64,000 bases of DNA from JAGVPT01 sp964642725 (GTDB lineage: Bacteria > Bacteroidota > Ignavibacteria > UBA10030 > UBA8401). Location of the stretch: positions 152,786 to 216,785 of the forward strand of contig CAZXQG010000001.1 of assembly GCA_964642725.1 (NCBI GenBank), read 5' to 3'. The translations under genes were made by a program, and so were the position numbers. The notes under the pieces are model-generated. The model was given only the letters and a program-made list of their open reading frames with translations, had not been told where the DNA came from and made no database searches. Of this stretch, positions 44,264 through 53,137 are shown in pieces (position 1 is the first letter of the stretch; every line of letters starts with the position of its first letter).

Positions 44264-45310
44264 TTATTGTGCGTTAGCCGATGCGTGAGCTCGTCGATAT
44301 GCCCGGACATTCTTTAGATGTTCATCGAATGTGCGTGCAAACCGATGCCCACCCAGTCCGTCGGCGACGAAGTATAGGAAGTTATGTTTAGCGGGATAGA
44401 GTGCGGCAAGGATCGATTTTCTTCCGGGATTATTGATGGGCCCGGGAGGAAGTCCGTAATGTTGGTATGTATTATACGGAGACTCGATTTTGAGGTCATT
44501 GTAAAGAAGCCTTCGCGGTCCGTCTGGCACGATGTATTGGATTGTCGGGTCGGCCTCGAGTTTCATTCTTCGGTGAAGGCGGTTATAGTACAGCCCCGCA
44601 ATAATCGGACGCTCCCGGTCAAGAACTGTTTCTCCTTCAACAATCGATGCCATCGTCAATACCTGGCCAATGGTCATTTTCATCTTCCTCGCCTGCTGCT
44701 GCAGACTGTCTGAAAAAAACCTTCGAAATTCTGCGAGCATGTCGCGCACAATTTCCTTCTCGTCCACCTGCCAATAAAATTCGTAGGTGTCCGGCAACAG
44801 GAATCCTTCCAAGGAAGAAGCTCCATGATTCTTCAGATGGATCAATGACGTGTCGCTAAACTGCTGCGCCAGCTTTGCGGAATCGATGCCCACTTCCCGC
44901 TTCAAGATCTTTGCAATCAGCGTTCCGCGGAGGCCTTCGTAGATTGTGACCGATGGATTCGCGGTCGATGTTCCCGTGCTGATGGCATACAGGATTTCGC
45001 GGTTAGACACGCCGCTTTGAAAGCTATACTTCCCGACTTTGATTTTGCTCGCGTAACCAAAAACCTTTCCGCTGAGTTTAAATAGAGCCGGATGTGTTAA
45101 AAGGCCGGCGGACGAAAAAGCATCGACGGCCTGAGCAAAAGTTTCACCCCTGCTGACAGTCACGATCTTCGGAGACGGATCGAAGGAATTCGATTCCCAC
45201 AACAGAAAATAAAGCCCCAGCAGCGCTACGAGAAACGCGATCGTTCCGGCCGCAGGGAAAACGCCAAATACAGCGCCGTTACTTCTGAGAAGAAGGTTTC
45301 TTCCGTTCAA
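44264..45310 (-). CDS. mltG: Endolytic transglycosylase MltG (YceG-like)
   Basis: A 348-residue single-pass membrane protein. The start is TTG 45310 with GAGG six bases upstream; it overlaps the chorismate mutase gene by 32 bases. A hydrophobic helix (TIAFLVALLGLYFLLW) is followed by a LysM-like segment (SRGETFAQAVDAF). The YceG core has the catalytic glutamate in MASIVEGETVLD, then ERPIIAGLYYNRL, RRMKLEADPTIQY and YNTYQHYGLPPGPINNPG. MltG cleaves nascent glycan strands and so sets peptidoglycan strand length. Confidence 0.92.
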   Translation of the reverse strand: MNGRNLLLRSNGAVFGVFPAAGTIAFLVALLGLYFLLWESNSFDPSPKIVTVSRGETFAQAVDAFSSAGLLTHPALFKLSGKVFGYASKIKVGKYSFQSGVSNREILYAISTGTSTANPSVTIYEGLRGTLIAKILKREVGIDSAKLAQQFSDTSLIHLKNHGASSLEGFLLPDTYEFYWQVDEKEIVRDMLAEFRRFFSDSLQQQARKMKMTIGQVLTMASIVEGETVLDRERPIIAGLYYNRLHRRMKLEADPTIQYIVPDGPRRLLYNDLKIESPYNTYQHYGLPPGPINNPGRKSILAALYPAKHNFLYFVADGLGGHRFARTFDEHLKNVRAYRRAHASANAQ

Positions 45311-45575
45311 TCATCGCCTCACGTTCAAGTTTCCTGGATTCGTCGATAATGCGTTCGAAGAGGCGGCGGAGTGCCGCGTCGGATAACGGGCCTTTATTGG
45401 AACCGAGCACATTGTCCAGCACCTCGTGCTCGCGACGCGGTGAATATGCTTCTAAACCGAGCTGCTCTTTTATTTTTCCAATCTCGTCCGCGTACCGCGC
45501 ACGTTCGTTGAGCAAGTCAACCAATTTTTTGTCAACGTCGTCAATCTTGATTCGCCAATCATCTATTGAACCCAT
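45279..45575 (-). CDS. Chorismate mutase, AroQ type
   Basis: A 98-residue all-helical chorismate mutase type II. The frame is open further upstream, but ATG 45575 begins the domain (DDWRIKIDDVDKKLVDLLNE). Active-site positions are visible as R in NERARYADEIGKIK and in YSPRREHEVLDNV. The enzyme converts chorismate to prephenate for phenylalanine and tyrosine synthesis. It follows trpA by 53 bases and overlaps mltG, so it is translated within a mixed tsaD-trpA-mltG operon. Confidence 0.85.
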   Translation of the reverse strand: MGSIDDWRIKIDDVDKKLVDLLNERARYADEIGKIKEQLGLEAYSPRREHEVLDNVLGSNKGPLSDAALRRLFERIIDESRKLEREAMIERKKPSSQK

Positions 45576-45628
45576 CTGACGTCCCGTTTGATTGTGGTCA
45601 AATAGTGTACCAAACAACAAAGAGCAGC

Positions 45629-46423
45629 TTATCCCTCTTGCAGCGAAGACAGAAATACGCCGGCTGACGCCACCGCCCCGTCCACGCTTTTTTCGTTTTC
45701 GATGCTGCGAAGTAATGCGGACCCTACCACCACGCCATCGGCGTACCGGCACATCGACAACACTTGTTCCCTTTTCGATATACCAAAGCCGACAACAAAA
45801 GGCTTGGCCGAATTCTCCTTCACCCGCCGCAGAAAAGTTTCGAGCGCGTGATCATCTCCAAAGCTCGAGCGCGCGCCGGTCACGCCGGTCACTGAAACAC
45901 AGTACGAGAAATCGGTCGAGATGGAATCGAGATATTGAATCCTTTTTTCCGGAGTTGTCGGGGCAATCAAAAAAATATTGCTCACTTCGAATTTCAGCGA
46001 AAGAGCCCGCCACTCATCGCTTTCTTCCGGAAGCAAATCGGGAATGATGACTCCGTCCACTCCGCATTGGTGCGCATCCTGCAAAAACTTCTCCATGCCG
46101 TACCGCAAAATCGGATTCACATAGCCCATCAACACAAGCGGTATCGACGACTTCCGGCGAGCTTCCTTCACCGACTCCAATACCTTGCCGATTGTCGCGC
46201 CGTTTTGAATCGCAATGTGGGACGAATGCTGAATCGTTACTCCGTCGGCAATCGGGTCAGAAAACGGAATGCCGACTTCGATAATGTTCGCGCCCGCTTT
46301 CTCCAATCCCAAAATCAGAGGCACAGTCGTCCCTTGAATCGGAAATTCCGGCGTTATATACGGAATTAGCGCTTTTCTTTTTTGGGACTGTAACTGCTGA
46401 AAAACGGCACGTAGTCGATTCAC
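45629..46423 (-). CDS. trpA: Tryptophan synthase alpha chain
   Basis: A 264-residue TIM barrel of standard length. The catalytic pair is visible as E in IIEVGIPFSDP and D in DPIADGVTIQ. The glycine-rich phosphate site (VVGFGISKREQV; ADGVVVGSALLR) is intact. TrpA cleaves indole-3-glycerol phosphate and passes indole to TrpB. No other trp gene is in the window, so it is separated from the rest of the pathway. It starts 13 bases after tsaD. Confidence 0.95.
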   Translation of the reverse strand: MNRLRAVFQQLQSQKRKALIPYITPEFPIQGTTVPLILGLEKAGANIIEVGIPFSDPIADGVTIQHSSHIAIQNGATIGKVLESVKEARRKSSIPLVLMGYVNPILRYGMEKFLQDAHQCGVDGVIIPDLLPEESDEWRALSLKFEVSNIFLIAPTTPEKRIQYLDSISTDFSYCVSVTGVTGARSSFGDDHALETFLRRVKENSAKPFVVGFGISKREQVLSMCRYADGVVVGSALLRSIENEKSVDGAVASAGVFLSSLQEG

Positions 46424-46436
46424 ATTTTCGTCGGTG

Positions 46437-47465
46437 CTATTTGGTTGTTTGCGAGCCGAGTTCCAGGCTTGCCACAGCGCTCTCCGAATATGGAGAGAAT
46501 GATTTTCGGAGAAATTTCCTATAACCGACTGCAGCGATCATTGCGCCGTTATCGGTGCAATACTCAGTTTTTGGGATGAATAAACGAAGATGAGCATCAG
46601 AAGCAGCTGCACTCATGGAACGTCGTAGTGCCGAGTTAGCAGAGACGCCCCCTGCCATTGCAATATCCGTGACGCAACATTCCCGCGCCGCCGCAATCGT
46701 CTTGGTCACCAGAACATCAACCACCGATGCTTGGAAACTTGCGCAAATGTCTGCTAACTGGCGGTGTGAAATACCGCCGCTGTGGTTGTCGCGCAAATAA
46801 TAGAGCACCGAAGTTTTGATACCGCTGAAACTGAATCCAAACGGATCGGCGTCTAAAAACGACCTCGGAAAATTTATCGCGTCAGCCTTCCCTTCTCTCG
46901 CGAGAGCATCAACTTTTGGTCCTCCGGGATACCCAAGACCGAGCATCTTTGCCACCTTGTCGAACGCTTCGCCTGCAGCATCATCGCGCGTTTGTCCGAT
47001 TAGTTCATACTGAAAGTCGTCTCGCATCAATACCAACTGGGTGTGGCCGCCGGAAACGGTAAGGCATACAAAAGGAAATAATGGAAACGGCTTTTCAATA
47101 AAATTTGAATAGATGTGCGCTTCCATATGGTTGACGCCGATGAATGGAATTCCGAGACCGCAGGCGAACGATTTTCCAAAATTCAGGCCGACAAGAAGCG
47201 AGCCCATCAAGCCGGGACCGATAACTCCGGCAACAGCGGATAATTCCGCTTGCGGAACTTTTGCTTTTGCCAGCGCTTCACGAACAATAGGAATCATCAG
47301 CTTTTGATGAGCACGGGAAGCAAGTTCGGGGACGACCCCGCCGTATTGCTCATGAACAAACTGTGAAGAGACCACATTCGAAAGCAATTCACCGTCCCTC
47401 ACAACTGCGGCAGATGTTTCATCGCAGGAGGTTTCTATCCCTAGGATTGTCGTTCGAGTGCTCAT
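46437..47465 (-). CDS. tsaD: tRNA N6-threonylcarbamoyladenosine synthase, TsaD subunit
   Basis: A 342-residue Kae1/TsaD-family protein. The N-terminal ILGIETSCDETSAAVV, the metal-binding HMEAHIYSN (HxxxH), VSGGHTQLVL and the AMAGGVSANSALR motif are all present. With TsaB and TsaE it transfers the threonylcarbamoyl group to A37 of ANN-reading tRNAs. A possible promoter (TTGATA at 47499-47494 and TATATT at 47477-47472, 16 apart) lies so close that the transcript may have almost no leader. The gene heads the tsaD-trpA-chorismate mutase-mltG operon. Confidence 0.94.
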   Translation of the reverse strand: MSTRTTILGIETSCDETSAAVVRDGELLSNVVSSQFVHEQYGGVVPELASRAHQKLMIPIVREALAKAKVPQAELSAVAGVIGPGLMGSLLVGLNFGKSFACGLGIPFIGVNHMEAHIYSNFIEKPFPLFPFVCLTVSGGHTQLVLMRDDFQYELIGQTRDDAAGEAFDKVAKMLGLGYPGGPKVDALAREGKADAINFPRSFLDADPFGFSFSGIKTSVLYYLRDNHSGGISHRQLADICASFQASVVDVLVTKTIAAARECCVTDIAMAGGVSANSALRRSMSAAASDAHLRLFIPKTEYCTDNGAMIAAVGYRKFLRKSFSPYSESAVASLELGSQTTK

Positions 47466-47724
47466 CTTTTAAATATAACAAATGAGAAGAGAATATCAAA
47501 AATTCGATAGCTGGGATGTTTAAGAAACCTTCCGAAGGATCTCTGGCCAGAATATTGGAATGCCTCAGCATCGGCTCACTTTTCACAGAAATTCTTCGGA
47601 AGCCTTGCGGATAACCGTCGGACTCACCCCACTGCCACTCTTTATCTTGCGTGCTCGGGAGATTTTTTCTACATTAGACCATGCATCATTTCATTCCGAA
47701 AAGATAGGATAACAAAACACATTG

Positions 47725-49206
47725 ATGAAACAACTCCTCCTTTTTTTCCTTTTCGCAGCGCTCATCGGATCCATTAATAGTTGTTCGACAATTGAACGGT
47801 TGAGGCGTGGAGAGACACCCATTGAACAATTTCACAATACTATAGACGCCATCCTCTCAGATTCTATTTTTACGGCAACGAAATGCGGTATCAAGATCGT
47901 TTCGCTCGACAATGGTGATGTACTTTACGAACGCGATGCGAAGATGCTTTTGCGCCCGGCATCCAACATGAAACTGATCACCGCTGCTGCGGCATTGTCG
48001 ACGCTTGGAAAGAATTTTCCTTTGAAGACGGAGATGTATTGGGATACTCTTATCAGTACCGGGGTCATCACCGGGAATATTTATCTGAAAGGATTCGGCG
48101 ATCCGGATTTTAATTCGGCGCAGCTTGCCGAATTTCTTTCAACGTTGAAAACAAGAGGCATTTCTAAAATTGGAGGGAATATCGTCGGCGACGCCCGCTA
48201 CTTCGACGATGAGAGATGGGGCGTGGGCTGGATGTGGGATGACGAACCAGCGGGGTTTGCGGCGTATAATTCCGCACTCTCAATCAACCGAAATTGTGTT
48301 GAAGTGACCGTCATTCCGGCAAACGCAGTGGGAGACACGGCCGTCGTTGTTATCGATCCATCAACACAGTATGTATCCCTTCTCAACCAAGCGACGACCG
48401 GGCCGGATACGGCGGCGCTGACACTCGAAATCTCACGGAAATTTAAAGAGCGTCTTAATGTTATTACGGTGAAGGGGCAAATTCCGCGAGGAGGGAAAAC
48501 CCAGAAGCAGGCTGTTTCAGTGTGGGGACCTGAAATGTATTTTCTAACGCTTGTCAAAGAAGAATTGCGGCGGCAAAACATTGCCTTCGATGGAAGAATA
48601 CTCCTGGACACAATCCCGCCGTCCGCGGTCCTTGTTGCGCGCCACTGTCAGCCAATCGATTCAATGCTTGTATTTCTGAACAAGATGAGCGATAACCTTT
48701 CGGCGGAAAACACATTGAAAATTCTTGGGGCTGAGAGTTACGGCGCTCCGGGCACAACGGAGCACGGTATCGCAACCGTGAAACGCACCCTCAATTCTTT
48801 CGCCATCGACACGACAAAATTTCTTATCGTGGACGGATCGGGCGTATCTCATTACGACCTGTTGACGCCGGAAATTCTGGTCTCGCTCCTCCGTGGAATG
48901 TATGCCAGAAAAGATATTTTTGCTCTCTACTATTCTTCCCTTCCGAATGCGGGAGTCGACGGCTTGCTCGCAAACAGAATGAAAGGAACGCCCGCGCAAA
49001 ACAACCTTCACGCAAAAACGGGAACCCTCGGCGGGGTCAGTGCATTGTCTGGATATGTCTCAACGGCTGACGGCGAGATGCTCGCATTCTCGATAATGAT
49101 GCAAAATTACATCGGGCCGGGAGAACCCTTCAGGAAAGCGCAGGATGCCATCGGGGCGCTCATGGCCGGATTTTCCCGAAAGGACATATCGGCCAAAAGA
49201 AAATAA
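47725..49206 (+). CDS. dacB: D-alanyl-D-alanine carboxypeptidase/endopeptidase (PBP4, S13 family)
   Basis: A 493-residue penicillin-binding protein beginning at ATG 47725, directly after an in-frame TTG. The signal region KQLLLFFLFAALIGSINSC looks like a lipoprotein signal with a possible lipobox GSINS-C. S13 catalytic motifs: SxxK in LRPASNMKLITAA, SxN in NKMSDNLSAENTL and KTG in HAKTGTLGGVSAL. The enzyme trims D-Ala or cleaves DD-crosslinks in peptidoglycan. It is transcribed divergently from tsaD; the 259-base gap holds no other gene. Confidence 0.9.
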   Translation: MKQLLLFFLFAALIGSINSCSTIERLRRGETPIEQFHNTIDAILSDSIFTATKCGIKIVSLDNGDVLYERDAKMLLRPASNMKLITAAAALSTLGKNFPLKTEMYWDTLISTGVITGNIYLKGFGDPDFNSAQLAEFLSTLKTRGISKIGGNIVGDARYFDDERWGVGWMWDDEPAGFAAYNSALSINRNCVEVTVIPANAVGDTAVVVIDPSTQYVSLLNQATTGPDTAALTLEISRKFKERLNVITVKGQIPRGGKTQKQAVSVWGPEMYFLTLVKEELRRQNIAFDGRILLDTIPPSAVLVARHCQPIDSMLVFLNKMSDNLSAENTLKILGAESYGAPGTTEHGIATVKRTLNSFAIDTTKFLIVDGSGVSHYDLLTPEILVSLLRGMYARKDIFALYYSSLPNAGVDGLLANRMKGTPAQNNLHAKTGTLGGVSALSGYVSTADGEMLAFSIMMQNYIGPGEPFRKAQDAIGALMAGFSRKDISAKRK

Positions 49207-49264
49207 AACGGCCGCCGTGTCTTCTACGGCAGCCGGTGAATTTGCGAACTCCAATCAAAAGACT

Positions 49265-50269
49265 CTATTTCAGCGTTCTCACCCTCACATCTCCACCAGA
49301 CGTCTCTGCACGAATAATGTTTCCGCCCCCGTTGATTTTTCCGCGCAGTTCTTCGTCGGACATATCGCCTTTTACCGTGATCGGCAGCTCGCACCGGACT
49401 TTTCCGCCGCTCGTCGAAGCTTCGAGATTTGCCGCGATGGACTCGTTCACAAAAATATTAATGTCCCCGCCGGAACTATGAACATCAATGCCTTTGTTTT
49501 CTCCGGTCAGTTTCAGCGTGATACCGCCACCCGAAGTTTCTGCATGGACGCTCCCCTCAATGCCCAAGAGTTCGATCTCACCTCCCGACGTTTCGACATT
49601 AATGTCGCCCGCGATATCGTCCGCATGAACGTTGCCTCCGGATGTTACGCCTTTCAATGCCCCTTTTATTTTCTTCACATCAATATTCCCGCCGGAAGTG
49701 TTGATATCAACAGTCCCGTCGACGGCGTCAATTGACAGGTTGCCGCCGCTCGTTTCAAAGCGAACGTCCCCCTCCAAATTCCGCAGCGTCATGTTCCCGC
49801 CTGACGTGTTAGCTTTCACCGAAAATTTCTTGGGGACAGTCACGTGATACCGCACATCCAAATCGCCGACATCCCATTTGAGAAAGCTGTTGTCGTTCGC
49901 CTTACCGATGATCGAAATACGGTCGGCGCTTTCCGAGAACTTCACGTCAAATTTATCGGACCGCCGGTCGCTCCCTTCGATATCCACCTTCACATAAACT
50001 TCCTCTTTATCCCAAGTTTGGATATCGACATCTCCAACATCTGTATCGAGCAGCAGGTTGCCCCCGTTTTTCGCAGAAAATGTTTTTTCGATATGCCGGT
50101 TTGTCGATGTTTCATTCTCGCCGAACATTGACCGTAGCTCATCCCGGGGGGATTCGGCTTCGGGTTTTTCAAATTGGGAATTTGAATAGAGCACCATAAC
50201 GCCGCCGAACAAAACACCGATGACGATGAAAACAATGATCTTAACCCACGAAGCAGGTGATATTTTCAT
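49265..50269 (-). CDS. DUF4097-type beta-strand repeat membrane protein
   Basis: The frame opens at 50416, but ATG 50269 with AAGGAG five bases upstream is the start, giving 334 residues. One membrane helix (VKIIVFIVIGVLFGGVMVLY) is followed by a charged linker. The rest contains about nine repeats of 19 to 21 residues, each carrying SGG: SGGNMTLRNLEGDV, SGGNLSIDAVDGTV, SGGNIDVKKIKGAL, SGGNVHADDIAGDI, SGGEIELLGIEGSV and so on. This predicts a right-handed parallel beta-helix on the outer face. The family (DUF4097/DUF4098) has no defined function. It converges on the PBP4 gene. Confidence 0.82.
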   Translation of the reverse strand: MKISPASWVKIIVFIVIGVLFGGVMVLYSNSQFEKPEAESPRDELRSMFGENETSTNRHIEKTFSAKNGGNLLLDTDVGDVDIQTWDKEEVYVKVDIEGSDRRSDKFDVKFSESADRISIIGKANDNSFLKWDVGDLDVRYHVTVPKKFSVKANTSGGNMTLRNLEGDVRFETSGGNLSIDAVDGTVDINTSGGNIDVKKIKGALKGVTSGGNVHADDIAGDINVETSGGEIELLGIEGSVHAETSGGGITLKLTGENKGIDVHSSGGDINIFVNESIAANLEASTSGGKVRCELPITVKGDMSDEELRGKINGGGNIIRAETSGGDVRVRTLK

Positions 50270-50635
50270 GACAACTCCTTGTAATGTCTTCGAAAACGTG
50301 CTGACCTGTCTAATGTTAACGAAAGTCTTACCTAAAAGTTGCAGAAAGCTCCTGCAGGAGGCAGATGTGAAATCAAAGGAGGACAACAACTGCGAATACC
50401 GCCTTCCCACCGGCAAAAAGCGTTCCTGATAAGCCTCTCAATCGACGGCAGTGCAATTGATGAGTAACACCGTCAGCCGTAGCCTTTGGCAGAAAGTTTC
50501 ATCCACGCATACGAAGAACTCAATAGACAAAGCAATGATATAACCTTGCTGCATCCAGCGTAATTCCTGGTACTAACTTTCGTTGCTTCTCTACACCAAT
50601 TTTTGTATAATTTCTCACCATCCTTTGAATACAAC
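50270..50635. other. Divergent intergenic region
   Basis: 366 bases between the divergently transcribed DUF4097 and M28 genes, which must hold both promoters. A CCTGCAGG-containing stretch near 50350 and a GCCGTAGCCTTTGGC phrase near 50477 are notable, but no gene or RNA is recognisable. Confidence 0.4.
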
Positions 50636-51607
50636 ATGATCAAATGCACATTGTTTCTTGGTATTATTGTTTCCTTTTCTTCGTGCAGCCAACGTCAAGA
50701 AAAAACAATTCTACCGCAAGCGTCAACAGCAAAAACTGTTTCCGGCAAAATGGACATACCTGAATTTGACGGCGCAAAAGCGTTCGAGTATCTCAAAGCT
50801 CAGACTGATTTTGGCCCTCGCAACCCGAACTCGACCGGTCATCAAAAATGTCTGGACTATATTGCAGGCGAATTATCGCGCGGCGCGGAAAGCGTTAGCC
50901 GGCAGAATTTTACTCATCACGGGTACGACGGCGAAGTCTTGAAGCTGACAAACGTCTTTGGTTCGTTTAACAGGCGGGCCGCGGACCGAATCTTATTGCT
51001 GGCACATTGGGACACACGCCCTCGGTCGGACGAAGAGAAAGACCCTGCCAAGCAAGACCGGCCGATCCTCGGCGCAAACGACGGAGCAAGCGGTGTAGCC
51101 GTTTTACTGGAGATCGCACGGCTTCTCAGGCAAACCCCGCCGCCAATCGGAGTGGATATCCTATTTGTCGATGGAGAAGATTACGGAAAAAGTCACGACC
51201 TCGAAAGCTATTTTTTGGGATCCAAGTATTTTATGAAAGTGAAAAGCGAAAATTACAGGCCGCGATTTGCAATTCTACTGGATATGGTCGGTTACAGGGA
51301 TCTTCAGATTCCGATGGAACAAAACTCCATCACCTTTGCACCGGAAGCAGTCGAATTGATTTGGTCGACGGCTGAGAAGCTGGGCGTAACACAATTCATC
51401 AACGTTCCTGGCGAGCAAATTTCCGATGACCATGTTCCCCTTAACTCCGGCGGGCTGCCAACCGTTGATATCATAGATTTTCAATATCCGTACTGGCACA
51501 CGACGCAGGACACGCCGGACAAATGCAGCGCCGAAAGCCTGGAAGCAATCGGCAAAGTCCTGATGAATGTGATTTATGCAAAGCCGGCATCGGCGGCACA
51601 GCAGTGA
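50636..51607 (+). CDS. M28-family lipoprotein, glutaminyl-peptide cyclotransferase-like
   Basis: ATG 50636 begins a lipoprotein signal (IKCTLFLGIIVSFSSC), giving 323 residues. The M28 zinc-site motifs are present: H in LLLAHWDTRPRS, D in ILGANDGASGVAVLLE, E in FVDGEDYGKSHD and H in ISDDHVPLNSGG. One zinc-ligand pattern and the LAHWDTRP and GANDGASG phrases resemble the glutaminyl cyclase branch, which closes N-terminal Gln to pyroglutamate. In T9SS bacteria such enzymes modify the new N-termini of exported proteins after signal cleavage. An aminopeptidase function is the alternative. Confidence 0.8.
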   Translation: MIKCTLFLGIIVSFSSCSQRQEKTILPQASTAKTVSGKMDIPEFDGAKAFEYLKAQTDFGPRNPNSTGHQKCLDYIAGELSRGAESVSRQNFTHHGYDGEVLKLTNVFGSFNRRAADRILLLAHWDTRPRSDEEKDPAKQDRPILGANDGASGVAVLLEIARLLRQTPPPIGVDILFVDGEDYGKSHDLESYFLGSKYFMKVKSENYRPRFAILLDMVGYRDLQIPMEQNSITFAPEAVELIWSTAEKLGVTQFINVPGEQISDDHVPLNSGGLPTVDIIDFQYPYWHTTQDTPDKCSAESLEAIGKVLMNVIYAKPASAAQQ

Positions 51608-51617
51608 GGAACATTGC

Positions 51618-52283
51618 ATGAGAGACAATTCTTCCGGTACTCAGTTTGGATGGTATGAAATCCTTCGAATCCTTGTTCCGGGTTTCTATTTCATTTACGT
51701 CTCGTACATTTACGCCGCCGTCTTTGCGCTTTCGATCTATCCTTTCGACACATGGGAAATCGGCATCCCGACATTCTTCATCGGCGGGCTTCTTGCAGGC
51801 TTGACGCTTTACGCAAAAGAGAGTCCGAAGAAGCGAAAAGCGTTTCAATCAAATCAACCGAGCCAGTTTATTCTTGATCGTTCGCGAACGGTGAAGGACG
51901 CTCCGGCAATGGATGAAAACGAAGCGCGCCAGTTATACTTCTACATTCTCAACCATTATATGCCGGATACCGCACACGAGAAGATTTTCTTTTTCGGGAC
52001 AATCTATCACATCATGATCAGCATTCGCAGAACATCGTTCGGCTTTGGTGTTGTCGGACTGATTCTTCTCGCGGTCGATTTTACGGTGAAATCCCACCTT
52101 ACGTTGCCCTCCGCCCTCCCCGTCGCTCTTGTCTGGCTGATCTATGCAATGAATGTCCGCTACAACAAAGCGGACAGAAAAATGCAAGAGAATTATCAGG
52201 ATCAAATTTTCTGGCTTTTAATGAATACGAAATTGGTCGACGACCTCATCGCGCAACGTATGCACCTTGACCGCACGCCATGA
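51618..52283 (+). CDS. Membrane protein of unknown function
   Basis: A 221-residue protein from ATG 51618, with GAGG eight bases upstream. Hydrophobic segments include ILRILVPGFYFIYVSYIYAA, IPTFFIGGLLAGLTLYA, FGVVGLILLAVDF and LPSALPVALVWLIYA, so three or four membrane helices are likely. A charged middle (KESPKKRKAFQSNQPS) is cytoplasmic or periplasmic. I recognise no family. It follows the M28 gene by ten bases, and its stop overlaps the prmA start as ATGA, so the three are co-expressed. Confidence 0.7.
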   Translation: MRDNSSGTQFGWYEILRILVPGFYFIYVSYIYAAVFALSIYPFDTWEIGIPTFFIGGLLAGLTLYAKESPKKRKAFQSNQPSQFILDRSRTVKDAPAMDENEARQLYFYILNHYMPDTAHEKIFFFGTIYHIMISIRRTSFGFGVVGLILLAVDFTVKSHLTLPSALPVALVWLIYAMNVRYNKADRKMQENYQDQIFWLLMNTKLVDDLIAQRMHLDRTP

Positions 52284-53134
52284 ACGATTCGTACATCGAG
52301 GTCGTCCTCAACGTCCCGGCTAACGACGCGGTGCTGGAATTAATTTCGTTTCAGATGCACGGGTTGGGCTTCAGCGGATTTCTGGAAAATGACGACGGCT
52401 TCCATTGTTACATCCCCAAACAGATCTGGAATACCGCGCGGCACAACAACCTCCTCACGCTCCTCGGCGAAAAACAACCCGGTTCGATTTCAATTTCCAG
52501 CATCACCGAAATTCAAAATCAAAACTGGAACCGGCAATGGGAAGAATCAATTCAGCCCATTGCGGTTACGGAAAAAATTGTGATCACGCCCTCATGGCAT
52601 GCTGTTCCAGAAAACGGGAAGAATGTTGTGCTGGTTATCGATCCGAAGATGTCGTTCGGAACGGGGTACCACGAATCAACCCGGCTTATGCTTCGAATGA
52701 TGGAACGCACCATAACGCCGGACTCCTTCGTTCTTGACGTGGGATCGGGCACTGGAATTCTTGCAATCGCGGCTGCCAAATTAGGGTCCCGCTTCGCCGT
52801 GGGAATTGACATCGATAAGTGGTCTTTCATCAACGCGAAGGAAAATGTCGAGCGCAACGGATGCGAGCGACGGGTCGACATTCGCCTCGGCTCGCTGGAG
52901 GTCGTGAAAGAAGTCGGGTTCGATTTCATCCTGGCAAACCTTACACGTGGAGCTATCGCTGAATTACTTCCGTTGATGGTCGATAAGCTCGACAAAAGCG
53001 GCATGTTTCTGCTTTCTGGACTATTGACCGATGACAAGGAAATTATTGAAGGCGTGCTTGAACAAAACCATTGCACGCTCCTCTCACTCGTGACGGAAAA
53101 CGAGTGGATTGGTGTCACAGCTAAGAAGACGTAG
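52280..53134 (+). CDS. prmA: Ribosomal protein L11 methyltransferase
   Basis: A 284-residue methyltransferase of normal length. The N-terminal recognition domain precedes the Rossmann core: MSFGTGYHESTRLMLRMM, SAM-binding LDVGSGTGILAIAAAKLG, VGIDIDKWSFINAKENVERN and ILANLTRGAIAELL, the catalytic N-x-T. PrmA trimethylates ribosomal protein uL11. The start overlaps the preceding membrane-protein stop. ppx starts three bases after its stop. Confidence 0.93.
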   Translation: MNDSYIEVVLNVPANDAVLELISFQMHGLGFSGFLENDDGFHCYIPKQIWNTARHNNLLTLLGEKQPGSISISSITEIQNQNWNRQWEESIQPIAVTEKIVITPSWHAVPENGKNVVLVIDPKMSFGTGYHESTRLMLRMMERTITPDSFVLDVGSGTGILAIAAAKLGSRFAVGIDIDKWSFINAKENVERNGCERRVDIRLGSLEVVKEVGFDFILANLTRGAIAELLPLMVDKLDKSGMFLLSGLLTDDKEIIEGVLEQNHCTLLSLVTENEWIGVTAKKT

Positions 53135-53137
53135 GAA

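Noticed and set aside
47466..47724. Small RNA or gene between tsaD and the PBP4 gene
   Set aside because: Only promoter-like AT-rich sequence and weak CTTCCGAAG-type palindromes are visible.
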